From: JAISDD01 sp031553935 | Lineage (GTDB): Bacteria > Bacillota > Syntrophomonadia > Syntrophomonadales > Syntrophomonadaceae | Assembly (NCBI GenBank): GCA_031553935.1 | Contig: JAVBKS010000030.1 | Coordinates: forward strand, 1-64,000 | Reading direction: 5' to 3' | DNA: 64,000 bases | Part shown: piece by piece, positions 25,395 through 34,151 of the stretch | Position numbering within the stretch: the first letter of the stretch is position 1 | Layout of the letters: every line of letters starts with the position of its first letter | Program-made: the position numbers and the translations under genes | Notes under the pieces: model-generated | What the model was told of the DNA's origin: nothing | The model's input: only the letters and a program-made list of their open reading frames with translations | Database searches by the model: none

Positions 25395-26882
25395 CTAAAA
25401 TAAGGATGTTAGCTTGTCAACTTTGTGCGCAATCAATCGCTTAAGTCCTTGTTGATAAGCGTGAGGATTTTTGGGGTTATATAGTGAGCTGATAGCTGAA
25501 TGTTCAGGATTAATAAACTTGCTGGAAGCTCCTCCTCCTAAACCGATAATGGTATTAACCTCTTCGATAACTTGAATATTATAGAAGCAATAAGTGCCCG
25601 GTAAACCATAACCGATATTATCCATATCACCCTTAGCATACTTTTGTCTATATAAATAATAAGGTTTGTAACCGGATTTGCAAAACAAAGCATGTAAACG
25701 GGCTGCCCCTTGCCGTACTTCGGAAAAAGATTCCTCTACTTCAGTTCGGCCTATATCCAAGGCTAAGTCCGAGCCTTTCTTGACTGCCAATGAATGGATA
25801 GTAATATTATCAGGTCTTAACTCTAAAACTTCCTGAGCACTCTTAATAAAATCGTTTTGCTCTTCACCTGGAAGGCCCAAAATCAAATCCATATTGATAT
25901 AATCAATGCCCACTTTACGGACTGCCTTAACGACATCAATAATTTGACGCCAACTGTGCTTTCTGCCGATACGAGCTAAAGTCAAATCATTGCTGGTCTG
26001 GGGATTAACACATATGCGGTTAATACCGACATCCTTGAATAACTCTAGTTTGTCCGTTGTAATCGTATCCGGTCTTCCTGCTTCAATTGTAAACTCGAAA
26101 TCATTAGCAGCAAATAAAAAGCACTCTCTAAGCTTGCCAAACAGCATTTCCAAATCATCACAGTTAAGAATACTGGGAGTGCCGCCACCCATATAGATAG
26201 CTTGGATATAGGATCCCTGGGATTTTAATTGCTTTGAGACCGCTTCGATCTCTGTGCTTAGACTTGCTAAAAAGGGTTTGATTTCTAGTGAGTAATCCTT
26301 AGTGATGGCTCCGGGAAAAGAGCAGTAATAGCAGCGGCTTGGACAAAAAGGTATTCCGATGTACAAGTATATCGGAATACCTACAGCGGCTTGAGGGTGC
26401 AAAAACTCTCGGTTATTGGCAGCTACTTCTAGTAGCAGTTTAATCTTTTCTTCCGGCAGTAAGTATTCTTCTCTTAATAAGGAGCTAATTTCACCAGCTG
26501 TCTTACCGGTATTTAGAAACTTATGAATCAATTTCACTGGGCGCATTCCGGTTAGAATTCCATAAGAATTGATACTTCTGCCCAAGAATTCGCTTAGCAG
26601 TTTATACACACATCTAGCCAATACTCGCTTAATCTGAGCTCTCCTCTGGTAAACATCAATTCGGGCATTAACTTCTTCGGCGGTTTCAATGCAACGCTCA
26701 GCGTTCCAAATACTTCCCGCAACTCTTATTTCTTCGCCTCGTTCATGTAATTCTAATTCAATATATAAGTCGGCAATCTCCTTGGCAGCAACTGCCACAG
26801 TATATGATGGCAGAGCCATGCGTATTAGTTCGTGCACTGCTTCATAGATACTCTGCGGCTTTAGATTAAGATTTACGATCAT
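25395..26882 (-). CDS. hemZ: Oxygen-independent coproporphyrinogen III oxidase-like radical SAM protein HemZ
   Basis: A 495-aa protein. Residues 1-170 are the HemZ-specific N-terminal domain; the radical SAM core starts with YIGIPFCPSRCYYCSFPG, the CX3CX2C cluster ligands being at 180, 184 and 187. Then come YMGGGTPS, the TIEAGRPD region and INMDLILGLPGE. HemZ proteins are linked to anaerobic decarboxylation of coproporphyrinogen III, though many HemN-like proteins have other roles. TGGAG precedes the ATG. The neighbourhood downstream of a Usp gene and upstream of hisS is common in Clostridia. Confidence 0.9.
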   Translation of the reverse strand: MIVNLNLKPQSIYEAVHELIRMALPSYTVAVAAKEIADLYIELELHERGEEIRVAGSIWNAERCIETAEEVNARIDVYQRRAQIKRVLARCVYKLLSEFLGRSINSYGILTGMRPVKLIHKFLNTGKTAGEISSLLREEYLLPEEKIKLLLEVAANNREFLHPQAAVGIPIYLYIGIPFCPSRCYYCSFPGAITKDYSLEIKPFLASLSTEIEAVSKQLKSQGSYIQAIYMGGGTPSILNCDDLEMLFGKLRECFLFAANDFEFTIEAGRPDTITTDKLELFKDVGINRICVNPQTSNDLTLARIGRKHSWRQIIDVVKAVRKVGIDYINMDLILGLPGEEQNDFIKSAQEVLELRPDNITIHSLAVKKGSDLALDIGRTEVEESFSEVRQGAARLHALFCKSGYKPYYLYRQKYAKGDMDNIGYGLPGTYCFYNIQVIEEVNTIIGLGGGASSKFINPEHSAISSLYNPKNPHAYQQGLKRLIAHKVDKLTSLF

Positions 26883-26921
26883 TTCTACTCCAGAAAAACA
26901 TTAGCTAAACATTTCAATTTC

Positions 26922-26962
26922 TCATCGGGGACGGTGTCAATAGAACCGCCCCGAGACACGCT
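26922..26962. repeat. REP-like palindromic repeat between hemZ and the usp gene
   Basis: TCGGGGACGG pairs with CCGCCCCGA around TGTCAATAGAA, and a GTGTC/GACAC pair crosses the stem and the edge. The wording (GGGGACGGTGTC, GGTTCTATTGACACC on the opposite strand) is like the dispersed palindromes I recall from many anaerobic Firmicutes genomes, often linked to IS200-like REP-associated transposases. Only one copy is seen here. It may also help terminate the usp transcript, although no U tract follows. Confidence 0.5.
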
Positions 26963-26963
26963 A

Positions 26964-27407
26964 CTATTTTTTGACAATCAAAACCGGACAGGGAGCAAAT
27001 TGCAGCACTCTGGTACTTACACTGCCTAAAAACAAGCCCTTAACTTGATTCATACCCCTGCTGCCCATAATAATTAAATCACTATTATTGTCTTTGGCCG
27101 TTTCGCAAATAGTTAGAGCCGCATCGCCAAAAATCACTTTTTCTTCGATTTCTACTGTGTCATCAAGCATTTCACTGATTTCAGCTACGATTTTCTGCCC
27201 AAGTTCCTTGGCGATCATGTTTAACTCCTCATAGCGCATCGGGATCATTTCATAGCTGCCTACAAAGTAATTGGCAGAATTAAGAATGATAATCTTTTTT
27301 ACTACTCCTAGCTTAATGAAATCTGCAGCTGCTCTCGCCGCCGCTTTTGACTGTTCCGAACCATCAACTGCCAAAAGAATATTTTCGTACATAATTAATC
27401 CCTCCAT
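26964..27407 (-). CDS. Universal stress protein, UspA family
   Basis: A 147-aa single-domain Usp. It has the N-terminal ILLAVDGSEQSKAAARAA and the ATP-binding signature GSRGMNQVKGLFLGSVSTRVLQ (written here only for its G-2x-G-9x-G(S/T) spacing). The ATP-binding form is therefore likely. Universal stress proteins respond to starvation and energy stress. The longer frame starts at 27407; ATG 27392 (MYENILLAVDG) is the more usual family start and has GGAGGG shortly upstream. Confidence 0.92.
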   Translation of the reverse strand: MEGLIMYENILLAVDGSEQSKAAARAAADFIKLGVVKKIIILNSANYFVGSYEMIPMRYEELNMIAKELGQKIVAEISEMLDDTVEIEEKVIFGDAALTICETAKDNNSDLIIMGSRGMNQVKGLFLGSVSTRVLQFAPCPVLIVKK

Positions 27408-27512
27408 TTCTTCTATGGGAAAGAGTATACTTTAATTATAGATTATTCGCTTTTTATTAAAAACATAATTCAATAATTTGTATTGTAAAATGATTATCTT
27501 ATGGAGGCAAAC

Positions 27513-27980
27513 ATGGGGAGAACGCGTCCTAGCAAAACTGATTATTACCTAGATATAGCCACTAATGTGGCGGCCCGTGGAACTTGCCTGCGCCGAAACT
27601 ATGGGGCAGTCATCGTCAAAAACGACGCGATTGTCTCTACGGGGTATACCGGAGCGCCTCGCGGCATAGCTAACTGCTGCGACATCGGCACTTGTGAAAG
27701 AGACTTAAGGGGTGTTCCCAGTGGAGAACGATATGAGCTTTGCCGCAGTGTCCACGCCGAAATGAACGCAATAATTAATTCCAGCCGAGAACAAAATCTC
27801 AATGCGACTTTATACTTAGTCGGGATCGATATGGAGTCCGGAGCTTATGTTAATGCCGAGCCTTGTTTCCTCTGCAAGCGGATTATTCTTAATGCCGGAA
27901 TCAGCGAAGTGATTAGCCGTAATGAAGACAGAAGCAGCAGCTTGGTAATACCGATTGATCATCCTAGCTATAAGATTTAG
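27513..27980 (+). CDS. dCMP deaminase-family protein (ComEB-like)
   Basis: A 155-aa zinc deaminase: RNYGAVIVKNDAIVSTGYTGAPRG, the catalytic HAEMNAI and the zinc ligands in PCFLCKRII. Deoxycytidylate deaminases make dUMP for thymidylate synthesis; Bacillus ComEB is the nearest named relative. An unusual extra Cys pair (NCCDIGTCERD) matches the second zinc site seen in this group. ATG 27513 follows GGAGG by six bases and is preferred to ATG 27501. Confidence 0.9.
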   Translation: MGRTRPSKTDYYLDIATNVAARGTCLRRNYGAVIVKNDAIVSTGYTGAPRGIANCCDIGTCERDLRGVPSGERYELCRSVHAEMNAIINSSREQNLNATLYLVGIDMESGAYVNAEPCFLCKRIILNAGISEVISRNEDRSSSLVIPIDHPSYKI

Positions 27981-27985
27981 GTTTC

Positions 27986-28002
27986 GAGGGGAAGATCCCC
28001 TC
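27986..28002. terminator. Short hairpin between convergent deaminase and MBL genes
   Basis: GAGGGG, AAGAT, CCCCTC: a short stable stem just after the deaminase stop, without a proper U tract. Confidence 0.4.
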
Positions 28003-28010
28003 AAAACCCC

Positions 28011-28634
28011 CTATATCAGAAAAGGATTATGCTTTTTCTCGAATCCAATTGTGGTTGAAGGTCCATGGCCAGGATAACATATTACATCATCATCATAGCA
28101 GAACAAGCGTTGGTGAACATTATCAATCAGCTCTTTGAACGATCCTCCAGGAAAATCAGTTCTGCCAATTGAACCATTAAATAGAGTATCCCCTACAAAA
28201 ATCACATTGTCTGCCTTGAGGCATATACCGCCTTTACTATGGCCTGGAGTGTGAATTACCTCCAGTTCCACAGTGTTGCCAATTTTAATAATATCGCCGT
28301 CTTTTAATAATTGATCTGCCGGAGGACTGGTAATCGACGAACCGGTGAGAAAGGAGAAATTAGCAACCGCATTAACAAGCATGTTGGAATCAGCTTCATG
28401 AATCAAAATTTTTGCTCCCGTTGCATCCTTAATAGCTCGATTTGCTCCCATATGATCGGTATGACCATGGGTATTAATTATATATACTGCTTTCAAATCG
28501 TCTTCTTCCAAGGCTTTAAGGATGGAACGCGGGCTAGCCCCGGGATCAATTACTGCGACTTCCTTTGTCTCCTCGCAGCCGACAATATAACAATTTACTC
28601 CCATACTGCTCAACATTAAACCTTTTAATATCAT
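28011..28634 (-). CDS. Metallo-beta-lactamase-fold hydrolase (glyoxalase II-like)
   Basis: A 207-aa binuclear metallohydrolase with the THGHTDHMG motif (HxHxDH), HTPGHSKGG, VGDTLF and the final CYPGHGPST. It is the short YcbL/GloB-like type common in Clostridia; it may hydrolyse thioesters such as S-lactoyl conjugates, but the substrate is unproven. GGAGGG precedes the ATG. It is the last gene of the recJ-relA-dtd run, a common arrangement in Firmicutes. Confidence 0.92.
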   Translation of the reverse strand: MILKGLMLSSMGVNCYIVGCEETKEVAVIDPGASPRSILKALEEDDLKAVYIINTHGHTDHMGANRAIKDATGAKILIHEADSNMLVNAVANFSFLTGSSITSPPADQLLKDGDIIKIGNTVELEVIHTPGHSKGGICLKADNVIFVGDTLFNGSIGRTDFPGGSFKELIDNVHQRLFCYDDDVICYPGHGPSTTIGFEKKHNPFLI

Positions 28635-28658
28635 TATTTTCCCTCCGTTATTAATATC

Positions 28659-29108
28659 TTATAGAATTCTATCGCTATCTAATAAAATAGTGCAAGGACC
28701 GTCATTAATAATATTTATCTGCATATCAGCTCCAAAAATTCCCGATTGTACTTTTATCCCCTTCTCAAGCAAAAGGTCTTTCGCTTTCCTTATCAGCTCA
28801 TCAGCCAATGCCGGGCTTTCAGCAACAGTAAAACTAGGGCGTCTTCCTTTGCGGACATCTCCATAAAGAGTAAATTGGCTAACCAGCAGTACTTCACCTT
28901 CGATATCCTGCAGTGATTTATTCATTTTACCTTCTTCATCGGGAAAAATCCGCAAACCGACAATTTTGTCGATAATATATAATAGATCTGCATCTTGATC
29001 ACCTTTTTTTACTCCCAAAAAAACAGTCAAACCAATATCGATTTTTGCTATGATGGCATTGTTAACCGTAACGCTGCTGCCTTTAGTCCTTTGTACCACA
29101 GCCCTCAT
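28659..29108 (-). CDS. dtd: D-aminoacyl-tRNA deacylase
   Basis: A 149-aa DTD: MRAVVQRTKGSSVTV at the N-terminus, the catalytic LLVSQFTLYGD and GRRPSFTVAESP. The Gly-cisPro motif appears in shifted form near the end (GIFGADMQINIINDGPCTI). The enzyme removes D-amino acids (and glycine from tRNA-Ala) from mischarged tRNA. The gene starts two bases after the relA stop with GAGGAG inside the relA end, so translation is coupled. Confidence 0.96.
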   Translation of the reverse strand: MRAVVQRTKGSSVTVNNAIIAKIDIGLTVFLGVKKGDQDADLLYIIDKIVGLRIFPDEEGKMNKSLQDIEGEVLLVSQFTLYGDVRKGRRPSFTVAESPALADELIRKAKDLLLEKGIKVQSGIFGADMQINIINDGPCTILLDSDRIL

Positions 29109-29110
29109 TG

Positions 29111-31294
29111 TTATTCTCCTCGGTTTTCATTTGGCAAAACTCTGCGCACACCAATTACGTCTTCAATCCTTTGCAGGCGATGCAAGAGAGCTTGCAGCCG
29201 ATCCAAGTCATTAATTTCTAATTTGAAATTCATCAAGGCCTGGTTATTCTTGGTAGCTCTAGAGAAAACCGAATTGACCAATATATGGGAATCGGCAATT
29301 TCGTTCAAAACATCTGTAGTAAGCCTTGGCCGATCGAAGGCATTAATTTCGACTTCAACATTAAAAGTTCCCTTTTTGTCGCTAACCCATTCAACTTCCA
29401 AAATTCGGTCGGCTTCGCTCTTAGCGTAATTGACCATATTGGGGCAATCCTTGTGATGAGCGGAAACGCCGCGCCCGCGAGTTATATAGCCCAGAACCGG
29501 GTCTCCAGGCAAAGGATTACAACACCTTGCCAACCTAATTGCGACCCCATCAACCCCCTTAACCTTCAAGGAAGTGCTATCCTTATCTTTAATGAAATTA
29601 GGTTTGACCGCTATATTATTAGTGAGTATTTCTTCTACTTGAGTGGCTTGAAAAAACATTTCCTTTTGTTTATTAATTACTTGCGTAGGGGTCAGAATTC
29701 CGTCACCTACTGCTACTAGTAAGTCATCAACAGTGTTAAAGCCAAATCTTCTTCCCACTTCCTGTAAGCGATTCGACTTCATGAATTCCTTTAAATCAAG
29801 CCTCTTTTTGCGCAGTTCCTTTTCCAGGGCATCGTGACCTTTCATCAGATTGCCCAAACGCTTTTCTCTATTAAACCATTGTCTCATCTTACTCTTAGCT
29901 GAAGAAGTGCGGACAAAATTCATCCAATCATAAGTAGGTCCAGGAGAGTTTTTGGAAGTAAGTATCTCTACGATATCACCGGTTTCCATCTTGTAGTCTA
30001 AGGAAACAATTCTTCCATTTACCTTGGCCCCATTACATTTGTGGCCAATTTCAGTGTGAACCCGGTAAGCGAAATCAACTGGGCATGAGCCTTTCGGCAA
30101 CTCAATAATTGCACCTTTGGGTGTAAAAACGAAAACCGAGTCCTCGTAAAGATCAATTTTGAGGGTTTCCATGAATTCGCTGGTATCTTTAACATCCTGC
30201 TGCCATTCCAATATCTGTCTCAACCAAGACATTCGTTCATCTACTTTGCGGTCTCCGGGGCTAAGGTCTTCCTTGTAGCGCCAGTGAGCCGCGATCCCAG
30301 ATTCTGCAACCCGATGCATCTCATAAGTGCGAATCTGTACCTCGAAGGGCTCGCCTCCAACGCCTAACAAAGTAGTATGAAGTGATTGATACATATTTGG
30401 TTTGGGGGTGGCTATGTAATCCTTGAACCTACCAGGTATCGGCTTCCACATTGTATGGATAATGCCTAAGACCCCATAGCATTCTCTAATATCCTCAACA
30501 AGTACTCTAATGGCTATTTTATCGTATATTTCGTCTATGTCTTTGTTTTGTTTAAGCATTTTCTTGAAAATACTATAAATATTTTTTGGCCTTCCCTGAA
30601 TATCTGCATTAACTTCTATTTGCTTCAGACCGTTTTCAATTTGCTCAATCAAATCATGCACATATTGCTCCCGTTCACGGCGTTTCTGCTTCAGTCGGCG
30701 GGCAATTTCAAAATAGGTCTCAGGATCAAGGAAAGCGAAGGAGTAGTCTTCCAACTCCCATTTATACTTAAAAACTCCTAGGCGATGTGCTAAAGGCGCA
30801 TAGATTTCCAAAGTTTCTTGTGCAATTTCTTTTTGCTTATGCTCCGGTTGATAATTAAGAGTTCTCATGTTATGCAAACGGTCAGCAAGTTTAATAAGAA
30901 TTACGCGAATGTCTTTGGCCATAGCAATTAACATCTTACGAATATTTTCTGCCTGAGCTTCTTCTTTAGAACTAAAATTAATCTTATTGATTTTAGTCAG
31001 GCCTTCAACTAAAAGCGCAATTTCTTCATTAAAATCGCGGACAATGTTTTCGGAGCTGACGCTGGTATCCTCAACCACATCATGCAATAGTGCAGCGCAG
31101 ATCGAAGCTACATCCATTTCAATCTCGGTTAAAATATTTGCAACCTCCAAAGGATGTACAATATAAGGATCACCTGAGATCCTCACTTGTCCTGAATGTG
31201 CTTTTTCTGCGTATTCATAAGCAGTTCTTATGAGCTCAGCATCACAATTAGGATCATAAGCTATCACATTTTCGATTAATTGTTCTATGCCCAT
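29111..31294 (-). CDS. relA: Bifunctional (p)ppGpp synthetase/hydrolase, RelA/SpoT family
   Basis: A 727-aa long Rel enzyme. The HD hydrolase domain (ALLHDVVEDT near residue 70) is intact. The synthetase domain has YQSLHTTLLG, the TGS domain DSVFVFTPKGAIIELP, and the C-terminal zinc-finger region RCCNPLPGD with an ACT domain after it (VEVEINAFDRPRLTTDVL). It makes and destroys the stringent alarmone. It is placed directly after recJ (four bases) and before dtd, as in many Clostridia. Confidence 0.96.
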   Translation of the reverse strand: MGIEQLIENVIAYDPNCDAELIRTAYEYAEKAHSGQVRISGDPYIVHPLEVANILTEIEMDVASICAALLHDVVEDTSVSSENIVRDFNEEIALLVEGLTKINKINFSSKEEAQAENIRKMLIAMAKDIRVILIKLADRLHNMRTLNYQPEHKQKEIAQETLEIYAPLAHRLGVFKYKWELEDYSFAFLDPETYFEIARRLKQKRREREQYVHDLIEQIENGLKQIEVNADIQGRPKNIYSIFKKMLKQNKDIDEIYDKIAIRVLVEDIRECYGVLGIIHTMWKPIPGRFKDYIATPKPNMYQSLHTTLLGVGGEPFEVQIRTYEMHRVAESGIAAHWRYKEDLSPGDRKVDERMSWLRQILEWQQDVKDTSEFMETLKIDLYEDSVFVFTPKGAIIELPKGSCPVDFAYRVHTEIGHKCNGAKVNGRIVSLDYKMETGDIVEILTSKNSPGPTYDWMNFVRTSSAKSKMRQWFNREKRLGNLMKGHDALEKELRKKRLDLKEFMKSNRLQEVGRRFGFNTVDDLLVAVGDGILTPTQVINKQKEMFFQATQVEEILTNNIAVKPNFIKDKDSTSLKVKGVDGVAIRLARCCNPLPGDPVLGYITRGRGVSAHHKDCPNMVNYAKSEADRILEVEWVSDKKGTFNVEVEINAFDRPRLTTDVLNEIADSHILVNSVFSRATKNNQALMNFKLEINDLDRLQALLHRLQRIEDVIGVRRVLPNENRGE

Positions 31295-31298
31295 AATA

Positions 31299-34085
31299 TC
31301 ACCATTGAAGACTATTAATCAGCTTATTCTCAAAACTATTAAAAGCAGCTCTTTCAGCTTCAATCTCTTGAAAAAAGAGTTTATATCCGGTATCTTCAGC
31401 CAAATTAAGCTTGCTTAGAACCTTTATTTCAATTATACTACCTTTTTTCGCAATCTGACACAAGTCAATGCAATCAAGGCATCTAAGAATATTATCACTT
31501 TCCAAATTATTGAGCTTGCGCCCTAGTATATCACTGAATCTGCTTTTCCAAGCTAATGCTTCCATCCTAGGTCTAGCCATTTTCGCTAATTCAATTAATA
31601 ATATCTCCAAATCGAAAACATCAATGCTCTGATTGCTAAGAAATCTGCGATTGAAATCTAGCGACTCTTTAGCAAAACTGATTTTTATGATTCTCGGGGA
31701 ATCATGTAGAATTGGATCCATCATCATATTGATTTCCAGTTCACTATAAGGAGAGTCAGCTAAAAAAATATCAATATCCCGCTTGGAGTACCAGCTCCCC
31801 ATTCTGCAAAAGCCACCATCTGTTAGCATAATTGCTGAATCCGCATGCCAAAACTCTCTTTGCAACGCCTTACTGCTGGCCAAATTGCTTTTTGCAGCAT
31901 CGACTAATGCCTGGGGGCATTTGCTACGCAAGTTATCCAAAGTAGATAATCGATTGACAAAAACCATTTTGTGTCCGCTGCCACCAAATTTAGCATTAAG
32001 CTCATATTTAATAAATGAATCGGTCGTCAAGCCTCGGAAAAGATCTTCGTAGAGCATACACTCTATTCCTCTATCGGCAAAATCAGCCTCTTTCTTACTA
32101 AGATATGTATTCCAAATAGATTGCGTACACATAAAAATGCCGTCGCTTGCAGATGCAATTTTTGCTAGTATTGCTTCACGATCATAATTCCCCAATAATC
32201 CATGCAGTTCAAAAATGCGATCGTAGTGAACAAAACCTTCTATGATGCGACGATGCTTTTTAAGCAATCTAACGGTCGGATAAATAATAATGGCTGAAGA
32301 CTTAGCTGATTTTTGCACAATTCCTTCACAATTTTCCAGCTTTCCTGCAGCCTTTAACAGCTTCTTGACTTCTTGCTGGTAGCTAAGTCGCATGTCGGCA
32401 ATTCTAATCTGGTTACTTTTTTGGCCCCGAAATACATTTTCTTGAACATTTCCCACTAGGTCAATTAAACATCGCCCATCAGCTAAATCTAAGAATTCAG
32501 GCTTGTAAAATGCTACTCCTTCAATATCAGGATTGACTTGGCATTTGAAGTGTTCAAGCTCTTTGCCAATAAGTCTAGGATTAATAATCTCAACACGCCG
32601 CAGCAAAAAGAGCGGTTCGGGGTTACCTTCGCCAAACGGCTCCAGCGAACCGATATCATTAATCATTTGTTCATTGATTTGATCACTATCGAGGTCGATA
32701 TCAATATATTCGGAAGTATCATCAACTTCTTTTAATTGCTCTTTTCTTAGCAATCCCCAATTATGAATTGCTGACTTAAACGCCTGGAAATGATCTTTTT
32801 CAATAGTGAAGCCTGCAGCTAATTTATGTCCGCCAAATCTCATAAGGTAGACGCTGCAGCTATTAAGACCTTCATAAATATCATAACCCGGCTTACTTCG
32901 AGCGGTTCCCCTGCCCTCATCGCCCGTCCAGGTTACTAGTAATACCGGTTTGTTAAATATTTTCATTAAGCGAGCCGCAGTTATACCGAACACCCCGTGG
33001 TGCCAATCCATTCCATCTAAAACCAAAACTTCTTGCTCTGAAATCTCATCTTCTTTAATACTTGCAATAATTTCTTGAAAAATTTCTTCTTCAGTTTGCT
33101 TTCTTAGTTCATTGATATTATCAAGCTCTCTTGCTCTATGTATTGCTTGTTCTTCGGAGCTCAACAATAGTTCAACTGCCATTTTGGCATGTAACATCCT
33201 GCCGGCAGCATTTAGTCTTGGTGCTAACATAAAGCCAATATCTCTTACATTAATAGTTTTCCCCGTTAAACCGCTTACAGCTTTCAGCGCCCTTATTCCC
33301 GGCCAGCTGCTATTTTGCAAGCTTTTCAGTCCCATTTTTACCATAATTCGATTTTCTCCGGTTAACTGCATGACATCAGCTACCGTTGCCAATGCAACCA
33401 ATTCAAGCATAGATAACAACAATGCTTCATTCACGTTTGCCAAAAGCTCATGCACAACCTTAAATGCAACCCCTGCCCCCGACAAATCTCTTAATCGTTC
33501 GTTTTCATCTAGTCTGGGATTCACGATTGCCTTAGCTGCAGGAAGAATAGAATGTGGATTATGGTGATCAGTGACGATAACATCCAGTCCAATGGAATTT
33601 GCATACTCGATCTCGCGAACTGAAGAAATGCCGCAATCGACCGTAATAATCAAGCCATACCCCCTGGCAGCAATTTCTTCGATTGCAGCCATACTGACAC
33701 CATAGCCATCTTTGAAGCGATCAGGAATATAATAATCAGCCGGGTATCCCAATGTTTCGAAGGCTTTTAGAAACAACACGATACTGCAAACTCCATCAAC
33801 ATCATAATCACCATAAATCATAACTTTTTGCTTCATATCAATTGCCGCTTTAATTCTAGTAATTGCGTCCTGCATGCCGCTCATTTCCATAGAATCAACC
33901 AGCTCTTCAATCCCAGCGCACGAAAAATACCGCGCTTTATCCAGAGAATCAATTCCCCTTTTATATAGTAACTCAGCAAGAATAGCTGATATTCCCAAAC
34001 CTTCCTGAAGAGTATTAATGCATTTACTATCATAAGGCTTTAATTTCCAATCTCTCAAAGCAACTTGCCTCCAATTATTGACCAT
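31299..34085 (-). CDS. recJ: Single-stranded-DNA exonuclease RecJ with a long C-terminal extension
   Basis: A 928-aa DHH phosphoesterase. Motifs in order: YGDYDVDGVCS near residue 94, TVDCGIS, VTDHHNP, then the DHHA1 part with GGHKLAAGFTIE near residue 415 and an OB-fold domain to about 570. Residues 575-928 are an additional C-terminal region, present in shorter form in Bacillus-type RecJ. It degrades single strands 5' to 3' in recombination and mismatch repair. No frameshift is visible over this long gene. The first gene of the recJ-relA-dtd run. Confidence 0.94.
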   Translation of the reverse strand: MVNNWRQVALRDWKLKPYDSKCINTLQEGLGISAILAELLYKRGIDSLDKARYFSCAGIEELVDSMEMSGMQDAITRIKAAIDMKQKVMIYGDYDVDGVCSIVLFLKAFETLGYPADYYIPDRFKDGYGVSMAAIEEIAARGYGLIITVDCGISSVREIEYANSIGLDVIVTDHHNPHSILPAAKAIVNPRLDENERLRDLSGAGVAFKVVHELLANVNEALLLSMLELVALATVADVMQLTGENRIMVKMGLKSLQNSSWPGIRALKAVSGLTGKTINVRDIGFMLAPRLNAAGRMLHAKMAVELLLSSEEQAIHRARELDNINELRKQTEEEIFQEIIASIKEDEISEQEVLVLDGMDWHHGVFGITAARLMKIFNKPVLLVTWTGDEGRGTARSKPGYDIYEGLNSCSVYLMRFGGHKLAAGFTIEKDHFQAFKSAIHNWGLLRKEQLKEVDDTSEYIDIDLDSDQINEQMINDIGSLEPFGEGNPEPLFLLRRVEIINPRLIGKELEHFKCQVNPDIEGVAFYKPEFLDLADGRCLIDLVGNVQENVFRGQKSNQIRIADMRLSYQQEVKKLLKAAGKLENCEGIVQKSAKSSAIIIYPTVRLLKKHRRIIEGFVHYDRIFELHGLLGNYDREAILAKIASASDGIFMCTQSIWNTYLSKKEADFADRGIECMLYEDLFRGLTTDSFIKYELNAKFGGSGHKMVFVNRLSTLDNLRSKCPQALVDAAKSNLASSKALQREFWHADSAIMLTDGGFCRMGSWYSKRDIDIFLADSPYSELEINMMMDPILHDSPRIIKISFAKESLDFNRRFLSNQSIDVFDLEILLIELAKMARPRMEALAWKSRFSDILGRKLNNLESDNILRCLDCIDLCQIAKKGSIIEIKVLSKLNLAEDTGYKLFFQEIEAERAAFNSFENKLINSLQW

Positions 34086-34151
34086 TATTATCCTGTTTAA
34101 AATCGAAATGATCTTTATATTATATAAAATAAAAATGAAAAGAGGTGCATT

